Shown in pieces: positions 52,396 through 60,280 of a stretch of DNA of 64,000 nt. Position 1 is the first letter of the stretch. Each line of letters starts with the position of its first letter. A program made the position numbers and the translations under genes. Source of the stretch: Flavobacterium lutivivi. Lineage in GTDB: Bacteria; Bacteroidota; Bacteroidia; Flavobacteriales; Flavobacteriaceae. A model generated the notes under the pieces. The model made no database searches and was not told the origin of the DNA. It saw nothing but the letters and a program-made list of their open reading frames with translations. Location of the stretch: contig NZ_BMIM01000001.1 of NCBI RefSeq assembly GCF_014642275.1, positions 434,001-498,000 on the forward strand. The letters are read 5' to 3'.

Positions 52396-54765
52396 CTATT
52401 TTTTAATCACCTTTATGGTTTTGTTATGAACACCTTGTTTCAGATGAATAATATACATTCCCGAAGCATAATTTCTGCCTATTTCTTGAACAGCTAATTC
52501 GCTAGATGGAATTTGTTTTTGTTCTATTATTTTTCCAAAAATGTCATACACCATTAGTTGTACATCTTCTTTGCTGTCTGATTCTAATGTTAGCTCAATA
52601 GAGTTTTCAAAAGGGTTTGGACTAGCAATGGCTTCAAAAACAGTTTTGTTTTCATCAGGTTGCATCATTCTTGGGATTGGAGGCGAAGTAATGATACATG
52701 ACGTAGTACTATAAGGCGACCATGTTCCCGATGTCATAACAGCAACTTCTACTTTGTATTGCGTATTCATGCTGTAAAATCCTGGAAGTGTCAAAAACTC
52801 ATTCAAGTTGAAATAGAATTGATTGGAGTTGGTGTGTGTTATTACCAGTTGTGTCAGTGGAACAATAGGATTACCCGAAGCATCGAGTTTTGTTATCAAA
52901 AATCGATATTGTGTTACACCTGCTAAACTTGATGTATTGATGTTGGTAGTTTTAGAAGGAATAACCGTTCCACAGGCAGTGGTTAAACTAGGTACATCGG
53001 GAGTTTTTATATAACAAGCATGTCCATATACTGGCTCTAGTGGTAGTACAGGGAAAGGAGTAGTTGTTTTCATCGCTACTTCTACTTTGTAAATAGTGCC
53101 ATAATTAAAACTAATTCCGCTAACGTAGCTAGAACCATTGAATAATGTGTTGGTATTGGCTGGAACACTTGGGTTATAAACACTTGTTAGATTGAAAAAA
53201 TGTACATTTCGCTCTTTCCATTGCACTTCGCCAGTATTCATGTTGGTTATTCTGAATCTATATCCAGTAACATAGGCTGTGCTTGTTGTTGATATCAACG
53301 CGCTGATAGACGACAACTGATATGGTGATGATAGTGTGCCACATTGTGTACTGGTAACTTGTGATACACCTGTTGGTGTAACAAGATTTGGTGTCGATAT
53401 AGTACATGCTGTTCCATAATTTCCCCATACGCCACCAACCATAACTTTTACTCGAATGTTATAATTTGTTGAATATTGATAATTCGCCAAGCTTGATAAT
53501 TGAAAATTAGGAACGTTTCTTGTTATTGTTTGTACCAATCCTGTTGTAGTATCAGTTATTTCAAACATATAACTTGTAGCACCATTCACACTCACAGCAC
53601 CAATCAAGCTACCCAAAGTGGGGATTGTTGTACCACATACACTGTTTTGGATGGTTGTAGTTGGAGTAGTAGTGTTAGGTGCTTGAAAACGAATATCGAT
53701 AAAAGGAATAATGTTATTTAAGAAAACTGGGTTAGCATTTACATCATAAGCCGATGCGCCAAGAACATTTATGTTGCCAAATGATTGTGGAAAAGTAATA
53801 GGACTAAACGAATTATGATGTACTACTCTACCAATAGTGTTCAGCAATCCGCTAGGTGTTCCTGCATAGTTATTTTGAATTCGTTCCAGTTTATAAACTC
53901 TACCTGGATATAATGTTACAGGAGAACTTGGCGTTACATATGAATTTGTAATAGTAGAAAACAAATGATGATCGTCATAAATAACAGCATTGTTGCCCAC
54001 ATCGGTAATTTTTATTTCATAGGTTCTTGTCGCCATTTCGGGTTGTGCTTTGTAGCCAATGCTGCAAATGGTTTTTTGAGTGTTGACACTAAAAGTATAG
54101 CTATGTACTTGCAAGTCTATAGTATCGTCAATGGAGTGATTGTTAACATAAGCCAATCCATAAAATACATTATTGAAATCGGATGTTGTAGTATTACAAC
54201 TATTATTTGCTAAATCTATATATCCTGATAGCATAAAACCACCAACGTCGTCAAAATAATTTATTGTAGCTCTTATTTTCCATGTTCCAACTGCTGGAGA
54301 TGAAATAGAATTGGTAATCATGTTGCTAATAAAATAAAAGTTTGATGAAACTACAGTCAGTGGAATAGTTGCACCAGTTGGAGGAACCAATTCAAGAGAA
54401 ATAAGTGTATCATCGAATGCAACTCCAAAATTACAATTTAAGCTAGTAGTTCCTGATGTTACATTAAACGAACGTTCATATACATAATTACCAGGAACAC
54501 TAAAGTAATTAGTTACATTATTTAACCATTGTGCATTTGTACCAGAAATTGGAGTAGGCTGCCAATTAAATGTGTATGTTGGAACTACAATTGCTTGTTG
54601 AGGAATAAATCCTCCTGGACCTGCTACAATGTTCCAATATGGATCAGGTGTGTTTTGTGATACTGATAATCCAGCAGATGAAACCCCAGTACTCACATTG
54701 ATAGTTTGTGCGTAATTATTTAATCCTATGAGCAGTATTAAATAAAAAAATAGTTTTGTTTTCAT
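52396..54765 (-). CDS. T9SS type A sorting-domain protein with repeated Ig/fibronectin-like domains
   Basis: The 789-residue protein has a signal peptide (1-19, LLIGLNNYAQ), an N-terminal galactose-binding-like domain (about 25-190), and three or four repeats of about 100 residues marked by CG(T)xxP/L openings (VCGTTIPTLGSLIGAV, QCGTLSSPYQLSSI, ACGTVIPSKTTNI) and YNIRVKVM / YKVEVAM strands. The C-terminus SPNPFENSIELTLES ... GMYIIHLKQGVHNKTIKVIKK is a type A sorting domain. It is predicted to be secreted by the type IX system as an adhesin- or enzyme-like surface protein; no catalytic domain is visible. Confidence 0.88.
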   Translation of the reverse strand: MKTKLFFYLILLIGLNNYAQTINVSTGVSSAGLSVSQNTPDPYWNIVAGPGGFIPQQAIVVPTYTFNWQPTPISGTNAQWLNNVTNYFSVPGNYVYERSFNVTSGTTSLNCNFGVAFDDTLISLELVPPTGATIPLTVVSSNFYFISNMITNSISSPAVGTWKIRATINYFDDVGGFMLSGYIDLANNSCNTTTSDFNNVFYGLAYVNNHSIDDTIDLQVHSYTFSVNTQKTICSIGYKAQPEMATRTYEIKITDVGNNAVIYDDHHLFSTITNSYVTPSSPVTLYPGRVYKLERIQNNYAGTPSGLLNTIGRVVHHNSFSPITFPQSFGNINVLGASAYDVNANPVFLNNIIPFIDIRFQAPNTTTPTTTIQNSVCGTTIPTLGSLIGAVSVNGATSYMFEITDTTTGLVQTITRNVPNFQLSSLANYQYSTNYNIRVKVMVGGVWGNYGTACTISTPNLVTPTGVSQVTSTQCGTLSSPYQLSSISALISTTSTAYVTGYRFRITNMNTGEVQWKERNVHFFNLTSVYNPSVPANTNTLFNGSSYVSGISFNYGTIYKVEVAMKTTTPFPVLPLEPVYGHACYIKTPDVPSLTTACGTVIPSKTTNINTSSLAGVTQYRFLITKLDASGNPIVPLTQLVITHTNSNQFYFNLNEFLTLPGFYSMNTQYKVEVAVMTSGTWSPYSTTSCIITSPPIPRMMQPDENKTVFEAIASPNPFENSIELTLESDSKEDVQLMVYDIFGKIIEQKQIPSSELAVQEIGRNYASGMYIIHLKQGVHNKTIKVIKK

Positions 54766-55024
54766 GATTATATAGTTTTGTTTTCCCTACTTTATTATGG
54801 CTTTTCGGGTTTTGCCTTTTTGCTCTAAAAGCACATTACAAAACTGCAAACTCCTTGATAATCAATTGATGGGTGTGTAACTAAAACCCAATCCGTTTTT
54901 CAACTAAAAAAAACTCCGTTGTTTAACGGGGATTGAAATGGGTAATATAACCCATTATTATTTTGATAGTTATGAGTTACTTTGTTAAAAAATTTCTACA
55001 TTTAATAACTAAAAACATATAATT

Positions 55025-55789
55025 ATGACAACAAGAACTTTAAAAATTATTTTAGCCGGAGTTTTAGGAGCATTTGCTTTATACATTTATTTTTTTCCAC
55101 CCAACACAGGCACAGACGTTGTAATTGTTGACGAAAAAAATGACACTATTAAAGCACCTATTGACACTACATCTTTATGTATGGATTATAAAGAATACAA
55201 TCCTAGCACTTTGAATACAGGTCTTATTAGAGATATGGTTGAGATATACAAAGCCAATCAGTTGCAGTCCATCCAAGGTTCAACCACAAATCCAATTACT
55301 AATGATGCCTATTCGGTTTGGTTTGATTTAGATACAATCAAAAAGTTTATTTACCACATAGAAAAAGGTGTTCAAAAGAACAGTACTAGAACAGAGAAAT
55401 TAGGGTTGCGTTTTTATTATGGTGCTTATCCTAAAAAAATGTTTTGGGGCAAAGCTAATGGCTACGAAGATTTAGAAGAGTTTTTACAAGATCCTGTTAA
55501 AGTCGCTTATGAAAACAAGCATACCATTGTAATGATGCCAACTATTGATAATGGTGGGAAAATTATTGATTTCAATCCATTTGATAAAAACACTTATGCA
55601 ACGGGAATAGCCAAACCTACAAGTCAATTTAATGGTGAACCAAGTAATGACCCAAATAGTCAAATTCCTGTAATGGCATTAACAGGTTCAGGTAGCACAA
55701 ACAATGAAACTGACCCACAAAAAAGAACTGCTGCCAGAAATCATGGAACTTTAATTCCTCCTGGAAATGTGTCAGAATTAAGTTTTTAA
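55025..55789 (+). CDS. Membrane-anchored protein of unknown function
   Basis: The 254-residue protein has one N-terminal membrane helix (about 7-24, IILAGVLGAFALYIYFF) followed by an extracytoplasmic domain. The segment DAYSVWFDLDTIKKFIYHIEKGVQKNSTRTEKLGLRFYYGAYPKK is the most distinctive; I know of similar proteins in flavobacteria but no function. The C-terminus is Asn/Thr/Pro-rich. It starts the co-directional set of four genes ending in a response regulator and so may be part of its signalling input. Confidence 0.7.
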   Translation: MTTRTLKIILAGVLGAFALYIYFFPPNTGTDVVIVDEKNDTIKAPIDTTSLCMDYKEYNPSTLNTGLIRDMVEIYKANQLQSIQGSTTNPITNDAYSVWFDLDTIKKFIYHIEKGVQKNSTRTEKLGLRFYYGAYPKKMFWGKANGYEDLEEFLQDPVKVAYENKHTIVMMPTIDNGGKIIDFNPFDKNTYATGIAKPTSQFNGEPSNDPNSQIPVMALTGSGSTNNETDPQKRTAARNHGTLIPPGNVSELSF

Positions 55790-55804
55790 TATTCGTAAAG
55801 AAAT

Positions 55805-56455
55805 ATGCAAAAAATTCAAATCATTTTCTACAATTTAATTCCTTACACTGAATTATTATGTATGCTTTTTGGCTTTTTTCATTTTAAAAAATTGAAGAAT
55901 ACATATTGGAAATGGTTTGTGTATTATATGGTTTTTATTACAATAGTTGAATTTTTTAGTTTATACTATTTAAAGTATTTTCCTTATTTGCGTAAATATT
56001 ATTTTGATTTTTTTGTAATACCAATTGAGTTTCTTTTTCTTTATTGGCTATATGCTAAAAAATCTTTACAAAACGAAAAGTTATACAAGGTAAGTTGTGT
56101 TATTTATTTAGTTTTCTATTGTTTACATTTATTTATTTTAGATTCTGTCAGAATAGTAAGTTCCATGAGTTATACAGTGGGTGTTTTTTTATTAGCTATC
56201 ATGGTTTATTTAGAGTTTGTAAAACAAATCAAATCTGACGAAATTTTAAATTATCAAAACAATAAAATGTTTTATATCAATGTTGGTGTTTTACTATTTT
56301 ACATTGGAACACTTCCGTTTTTTGCTTTTGATAAAATATTGTATGAAAACAACAAAGAATTATGGAACAACTACTTTACTTTTTTTCTAATTTCTGTTAA
56401 TGTAATGTATATATTATTCATAGCATCGTTTGTATGGGGAAAACCGAAATCTTGA
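55805..56455 (+). CDS. Multi-pass membrane protein of unknown function
   Basis: The 216-residue protein has six to seven predicted membrane helices spaced along its length and almost no soluble portion. It begins 15 bp after the preceding gene, and its last 22 bases overlap the start of the histidine kinase gene, so translation is coupled. It may be the sensory or scaffold partner of the kinase, which itself has only one membrane helix; this is inference. Family not recognised. Confidence 0.75.
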   Translation: MQKIQIIFYNLIPYTELLCMLFGFFHFKKLKNTYWKWFVYYMVFITIVEFFSLYYLKYFPYLRKYYFDFFVIPIEFLFLYWLYAKKSLQNEKLYKVSCVIYLVFYCLHLFILDSVRIVSSMSYTVGVFLLAIMVYLEFVKQIKSDEILNYQNNKMFYINVGVLLFYIGTLPFFAFDKILYENNKELWNNYFTFFLISVNVMYILFIASFVWGKPKS

Positions 56456-57216
56456 TTCCTATTATATTATTCAATCTATTTTTTATCCTTTTTATCATTG
56501 GGATAGTCATTTTTATTCGTCAATACAAGCTAAAGAAAAAAGAACACAACATCATGCTACAAAGTCAATATGAAGAGCATCAAAAAGAGCTTCTTTCTAA
56601 TCAAATTGAAATTCAAAAACAAACCATGCAAGACATTGGAAGGGAAATCCATGATAATATTGGTCAAAAACTAACCCTTGCTAGTTTATATTCTCAACAA
56701 TTGGCTTATGAAAACAAAGCACCACATATCAATGAAAAAATAGATGGCATCAGCGAAATTATAAACCAATCGTTAACAGAGCTTCGAGCATTGTCAAAAT
56801 CTTTAACCGATGACACCATCAATTCTAGAGATACTATCGACCTCATTCAGCATGAAGTTGATAAAATCAATGAGTTAAAAAAATGTGTCGTAAGCTTTAG
56901 TTTCAATGAAAAGAATATAAAACTCAACTATCAAATAAAGAGTGTTTTGTATCGAATAATTCAAGAGTTTATTCAAAATAGTCTTAAGCATTCCAAATGT
57001 AAAAACATTAAAATCAACCTAGAAAAAATAAATAATAGTCTAAAGCTTGTTCTTCATGACGACGGAATTGGTTTCGATATAAACAGTGTTTCCAGCAAAG
57101 GAATAGGTTTAGTTAATATGAAAAAAAGAGCCGAAATTATTCATGCCGATTTTAATGTTGAAAGTTCTATAAATAATGGAACACAACTAACAATTTTTCT
57201 AACTAAAAAGCAATAG
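56434..57216 (+). CDS. Sensor histidine kinase (HisKA_3 / NarX-like)
   Basis: The 260-residue kinase has a single membrane helix (about 7-28), a coiled-coil linker, the HisKA_3 dimerisation domain with phospho-acceptor REIHDNIGQ (His73), and an HATPase domain from about 165 with N-box IIQEFIQNSLKHSKC, DDGIGFD and GIGLVNMKKRAEIIHADF. It lacks a recognisable periplasmic sensor. The response regulator gene follows after 18 bp, so they form a two-component pair. Confidence 0.93.
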   Translation: MGKTEILIPIILFNLFFILFIIGIVIFIRQYKLKKKEHNIMLQSQYEEHQKELLSNQIEIQKQTMQDIGREIHDNIGQKLTLASLYSQQLAYENKAPHINEKIDGISEIINQSLTELRALSKSLTDDTINSRDTIDLIQHEVDKINELKKCVVSFSFNEKNIKLNYQIKSVLYRIIQEFIQNSLKHSKCKNIKINLEKINNSLKLVLHDDGIGFDINSVSSKGIGLVNMKKRAEIIHADFNVESSINNGTQLTIFLTKKQ

Positions 57217-57234
57217 ACACTTTCTAATTTATTA

Positions 57235-57888
57235 ATGTTCAAACAGATGAAAAAATCAATAGTTATAGTAGATGATCATATATTGATAGCCAAAGCTTTA
57301 AGCGGCATTATTGCCAATTTCAATAATTTTGAAGTGCTGTATGAATGCGAAAATGGAAAAGAATTTATAACCAAACTCCAACAAAACAGCAAAATTCCCG
57401 ATATAGTTTTACTTGATGTGAGCATGCCTGTTATGGATGGATTTGAAACTGCAAACTGGCTCAAAGAAAATTATCCCGATGTGCTCGTCATGGCACTAAG
57501 CATGCAAGATGACGAAACCAGTGTTATCAAGATGATACAAAACGGAGCTAGTGGTTACTTGTTGAAAAACACTCATCCTTCTGAATTGGAAAAAGCCTTA
57601 ACAGCTTTGGTAGATAATGGCTATTTTTATCCCGATTGGGCTGCAAAAAAAATATTCAAAAACATAGGAACATCAAGCAAGAATAACGAGGCCAAAGTGC
57701 ACATCACCGACCGTGAAAAAGAATTTCTAAAATACGTTACTACCGAAATGAGCTATAAAGAAATTAGCGAAAAAATGTTTTGTAGTCCTAGAACGGTAGA
57801 AAGTTATAGGGATAATTTATTTGAAAAATTAGAACTAAAAACTAGAGTAGGATTGGCGGTTTATGCCATAAAAAATGGATTAGGATAA
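57235..57888 (+). CDS. Response regulator, NarL/LuxR family
   Basis: The 217-residue protein has a receiver domain (about 6-125) with VDDH and the phospho-acceptor LLDVSMPVMDG (Asp61), and a LuxR-type HTH (about 150-215: ITDREKEFLKYVTTEMSYKEISEKMFCSPRTVESYRDNLFEKL). An internal ATG at 57247 would trim four residues. It is the output of the kinase at 56434; its targets are unknown. Confidence 0.95.
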   Translation: MFKQMKKSIVIVDDHILIAKALSGIIANFNNFEVLYECENGKEFITKLQQNSKIPDIVLLDVSMPVMDGFETANWLKENYPDVLVMALSMQDDETSVIKMIQNGASGYLLKNTHPSELEKALTALVDNGYFYPDWAAKKIFKNIGTSSKNNEAKVHITDREKEFLKYVTTEMSYKEISEKMFCSPRTVESYRDNLFEKLELKTRVGLAVYAIKNGLG

Positions 57889-57892
57889 AAGG

Positions 57893-58519
57893 TCACTTGC
57901 TCAGTTTGGAAATAATTTTTTCAACTCTTTTTCTTTTTGTTTCTTTCTCGAGGTCGTTTATCCTCAACGATAGCGTTTTTAGGAAAACAGGTTTTTGCTT
58001 TTCAGTCAAAACAGGTAAAAAACGTTCTGCATACATCGGCAACTGATTGGGTAAACTTTTGAGCAATTGCTCATTAAATAGCAAAAAGGCATCTTCCTGA
58101 TAATCTTTGGTTTTACATAGGTTTATCAATATTTGCATGAGGTTGTCTTTTGTAATAACACTACCTTTTTCTGCGGTGTCAATCAGTTTTGACAAATGAT
58201 GATAAAGTTCTTTTGGTTTTACTGCCGCAACTGTTCCTAGTGCAATCATTGCTCCCCATTGCATTCGGTTATTTTTTGAATCCAATTGTTCCATAAAGGC
58301 ATTGACATGTTCAGCAATCAACTCGGGTTTGAGGTAGCCAATTTCATAAAGCGTTTTGATACTATCGTGGCGAATGTTTTTGTCTTTATGTTTTAGTAAA
58401 GATACAAGCTCTGCAACCGAATCACTATCATTTTTTTGAGCAATATTTTTTGCCAATTCCTGATTAGGTATTTCATCACGACGGTTGAGCGAAGTAGCTA
58501 ATAGGTTCAGTACGGACAT
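57893..58519 (-). CDS. HEAT-repeat protein
   Basis: The 208-residue protein is all helical with repeated HEAT-like pairs, clearest at VAELVSLLKHKDKNIRHDSIKTLYEIGYLKPELI (about 35-68) and MQWGAMIALGTVAAVKPKELYHHLSKLI (about 86-113). Such repeats bind proteins or nucleic acids; I see no catalytic residues. It converges on the response regulator gene with only 4 bp between their ends, and lies upstream in direction of a small membrane protein gene at 58524. Confidence 0.8.
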   Translation of the reverse strand: MSVLNLLATSLNRRDEIPNQELAKNIAQKNDSDSVAELVSLLKHKDKNIRHDSIKTLYEIGYLKPELIAEHVNAFMEQLDSKNNRMQWGAMIALGTVAAVKPKELYHHLSKLIDTAEKGSVITKDNLMQILINLCKTKDYQEDAFLLFNEQLLKSLPNQLPMYAERFLPVLTEKQKPVFLKTLSLRINDLEKETKRKRVEKIISKLSK

Positions 58520-58523
58520 AATT

Positions 58524-58688
58524 TTATTTGATTACAAAATAGTAAATCACCAACCAAATTCCAACAAATGATAATCCAGCATATAAATTGTTGAGGTTTT
58601 GTTTAAGATCTTTTTTTACCAAAAGACGATACAAAACCCAACCCACAAATGCAACAAAGAAAACCAGCGGCATATAGAATCGTAACAT
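58524..58688 (-). CDS. Small membrane protein (54 residues)
   Basis: An open frame from the ATG at 58688 to a TAA at 58524 encodes MLRFYMPLVFFVAFVGWVLY, a short polar loop VKKDLKQNLNN, and a second hydrophobic helix AGLSFVGIWLVIYYFVIK. The two-helix pattern, tight spacing on both sides (4 bp to the HEAT gene, 19 bp to the DUF2809 gene) and lack of competing frames support a real gene. Function unknown. Confidence 0.75.
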   Translation of the reverse strand: MLRFYMPLVFFVAFVGWVLYRLLVKKDLKQNLNNLYAGLSFVGIWLVIYYFVIK

Positions 58689-58707
58689 AATTTTTTAATT
58701 TTAATTT

Positions 58708-59094
58708 TTATAATTCAGTTGTTTTGCTTTTTCTACTAAAGACAAACTCAAAGAGTAAAATTAGTAGAAATCCAGCAGCATAGCAAACAATATCTGCTAC
58801 AGAAAATGAATTTCCAATTACTGTTTTTGCTAGTTTATTATTTTCCAAATTTAATAATGCTATAAAATTGAAATATTGCAATCCTTCAACAAAAAATGAA
58901 AAAAGCAATACACCTACAGCCGTTTTTATTACTGGAGTTTTCAAAAATGCTTTTATAAAAAAATAAATGAGCAATACCACAAGAACATCACCAAAATATG
59001 GTCTTATAAAAGCATCATGAACCCAAAGCGCAATGGCAATTTCTGTCAAAAATAATAGTACAAATCCCGAAAAATAAAATCTATTAAATTTCAA
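58708..59094 (-). CDS. DUF2809 family membrane protein
   Basis: The 128-residue protein has four predicted membrane helices. The segments WVHDAFIRPYFGDVLVVLLIYFFIKAF and NSFSVADIVCYAAGFLLILLFE match DUF2809 (YjgN-like). The family's function is unknown. It lies between a VOC gene (11 bp upstream) and the 54-residue membrane protein, so these genes may be co-transcribed. Confidence 0.85.
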   Translation of the reverse strand: MKFNRFYFSGFVLLFLTEIAIALWVHDAFIRPYFGDVLVVLLIYFFIKAFLKTPVIKTAVGVLLFSFFVEGLQYFNFIALLNLENNKLAKTVIGNSFSVADIVCYAAGFLLILLFEFVFSRKSKTTEL

Positions 59095-59105
59095 GAGTTT
59101 ACTAA

Positions 59106-59549
59106 CTATTTTTGAGGATTTTCATCAAAATTTACCATCCAGTTGATGCCAAATTGGTCTTTGAACATTCCAAAATAAGCACCCCAAAAAGTAGATTGCA
59201 TAGGCATAACCACAAAACCACCAACAGATAGGCCGTTGAACAATCTATCGGCTTCTGAACGGCTATGCGTATTTATGGATATCGAAATATTATCACCCAT
59301 TTTTACATCGCCACTTTGCGAAGTACTATCGCTTCCCATCAAGATTGTATCGCCACCAATAGGTAATGAAACGTGCATAATTCTATTTGCTTCATCAGCA
59401 CTTGGTGGAGGACAATTAGGATCATCGCTTGGTGGCATATCGCCAAATCTACCCATGTAAACAAAATCGCCACCAAAGATGGATTTATAGAACAAAAAAG
59501 CAGCTTCACATGTTCCGTTGAAAATTAAATATGGATTTACATTTGTCAT
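59106..59549 (-). CDS. VOC family (PhnB-like) protein
   Basis: I chose the ATG at 59549 (MTNVNPYLIFNGTCEAAFLFYKSIFGG), which matches the family start; the longer frame to 59594 adds an unlikely 15-residue hydrophobic prefix. About 147 residues. It contains RIMHVSLPIGGDTILMGSD and YFGMFKDQFGINWMVNFDE, as in the 51145 protein but with an added PPSDDPNCPPPS insert. Substrate unknown. Confidence 0.88.
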   Translation of the reverse strand: MTNVNPYLIFNGTCEAAFLFYKSIFGGDFVYMGRFGDMPPSDDPNCPPPSADEANRIMHVSLPIGGDTILMGSDSTSQSGDVKMGDNISISINTHSRSEADRLFNGLSVGGFVVMPMQSTFWGAYFGMFKDQFGINWMVNFDENPQK

Positions 59550-59599
59550 ATTTATGATTTTTTTAATGAAAAGTAAAAGTAAATATTTTAACAATTGTT

Positions 59600-59870
59600 G
59601 AATGTTAAAATATCGACAAATATCTGAGCAATGCTATTTTTTTTAATCGACGAACGGCAAAAGATTTTTGTAAATAGCTGTTTAATCGAGTTTTGTAGTA
59701 TTTTATCGATTTAATGATGTAGCATGAAACAAGCGAATTACTTTTACATCATATTTATTCATTGAATGATTTGGAAGAAACAACAGCAAACCAAAAAATA
59801 TAATTCAATAAATCAAAACAAAACAATCACTCTGAACCGCCTACGTCAAAGGGCGGTTTTTTTATTGGGA
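59600..59870 (+). ncRNA. Possible small RNA ending at an orphan terminator
   Basis: The 530-bp gap 59550-60079 contains no convincing gene but does contain a good terminator at 59835-59858. A transcript ending there could be a small RNA. The 5' end is not defined; no clear TAnnTTTG box is seen, so the left boundary is only a guess. Two tiny frames (59724-59765, 13 residues; 59766-59888, 40 residues) abut, but the second runs through the terminator. Confidence 0.35.
59835..59858 (+). terminator. Orphan terminator in the 59.5-60.1 kb gap
   Basis: The stem AACCGCC / GGCGGTT with a ten-base loop and a following run of T. No coding gene ends near it on the plus strand. Confidence 0.8.
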
Positions 59871-60039
59871 ATATTTAGAATTAAATAATTCAACTTTGAT
59901 TTCTTTCATTTGGTTCAAACTATTATGTTAAAGTTTCATTTTAGTAAAACTAATAAAAACTTTTTAAAAGAGTTTTTTTAACCGTTGCTTCTAGTTTTTT
60001 TAAACAAAAACCATAAGTCCAAATCCTAAAAAAAATAGT

Positions 60040-60047
60040 TATCTTTG
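60040..60047 (+). promoter_or_regulatory. -7 box for the CAL67264-type gene and ettA
   Basis: TATCTTTG 32 bp before the ATG at 60080, exact TAnnTTTG match, with no clear -33 box. Confidence 0.45.
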
Positions 60048-60079
60048 CGTTCGTTTTATAACAAAAATACCACTGGTTT

Positions 60080-60262
60080 ATGGCAATGAATAAAAATACA
60101 GTCCTTGGTTGGGCTACGTTTATCATGATTATTATGGGATTGTTACTAATAGGTCTTGGCGTTTATAGATACGCAGATGTTGCAGGTTGGGGATTTGGAG
60201 CAGTAGGAATAGGTTTCCTTGCCAACGCTTGGGTTTTCAACGCACTAAAAGGAAGAGTTTAA
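60080..60262 (+). CDS. CAL67264 family small membrane protein
   Basis: This 60-residue protein has two membrane helices (about 8-27 and 35-53) with a GVYRYADVAGWGFGAVGIGF loop; it matches the small flavobacterial family named CAL67264. Function unknown. It begins 18 bp before ettA on the same strand, so it is likely co-transcribed with it. Confidence 0.85.
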   Translation: MAMNKNTVLGWATFIMIIMGLLLIGLGVYRYADVAGWGFGAVGIGFLANAWVFNALKGRV

Positions 60263-60280
60263 AAATAAAAGTTTATAAAA

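Noticed and set aside
54901-54960. Two small hairpins (CCGTT/AACGG and AATGGGT/ACCCATT) upstream of 55025
   Set aside because: The stems are short, and there is no recognised riboswitch or terminator pattern; treated as chance or minor structure.
59766-59888. A 40-codon frame starting MIWKKQQQ
   Set aside because: It runs through the T-tract of a good terminator, so it is unlikely to be translated as such; kept only as part of the small-RNA finding.
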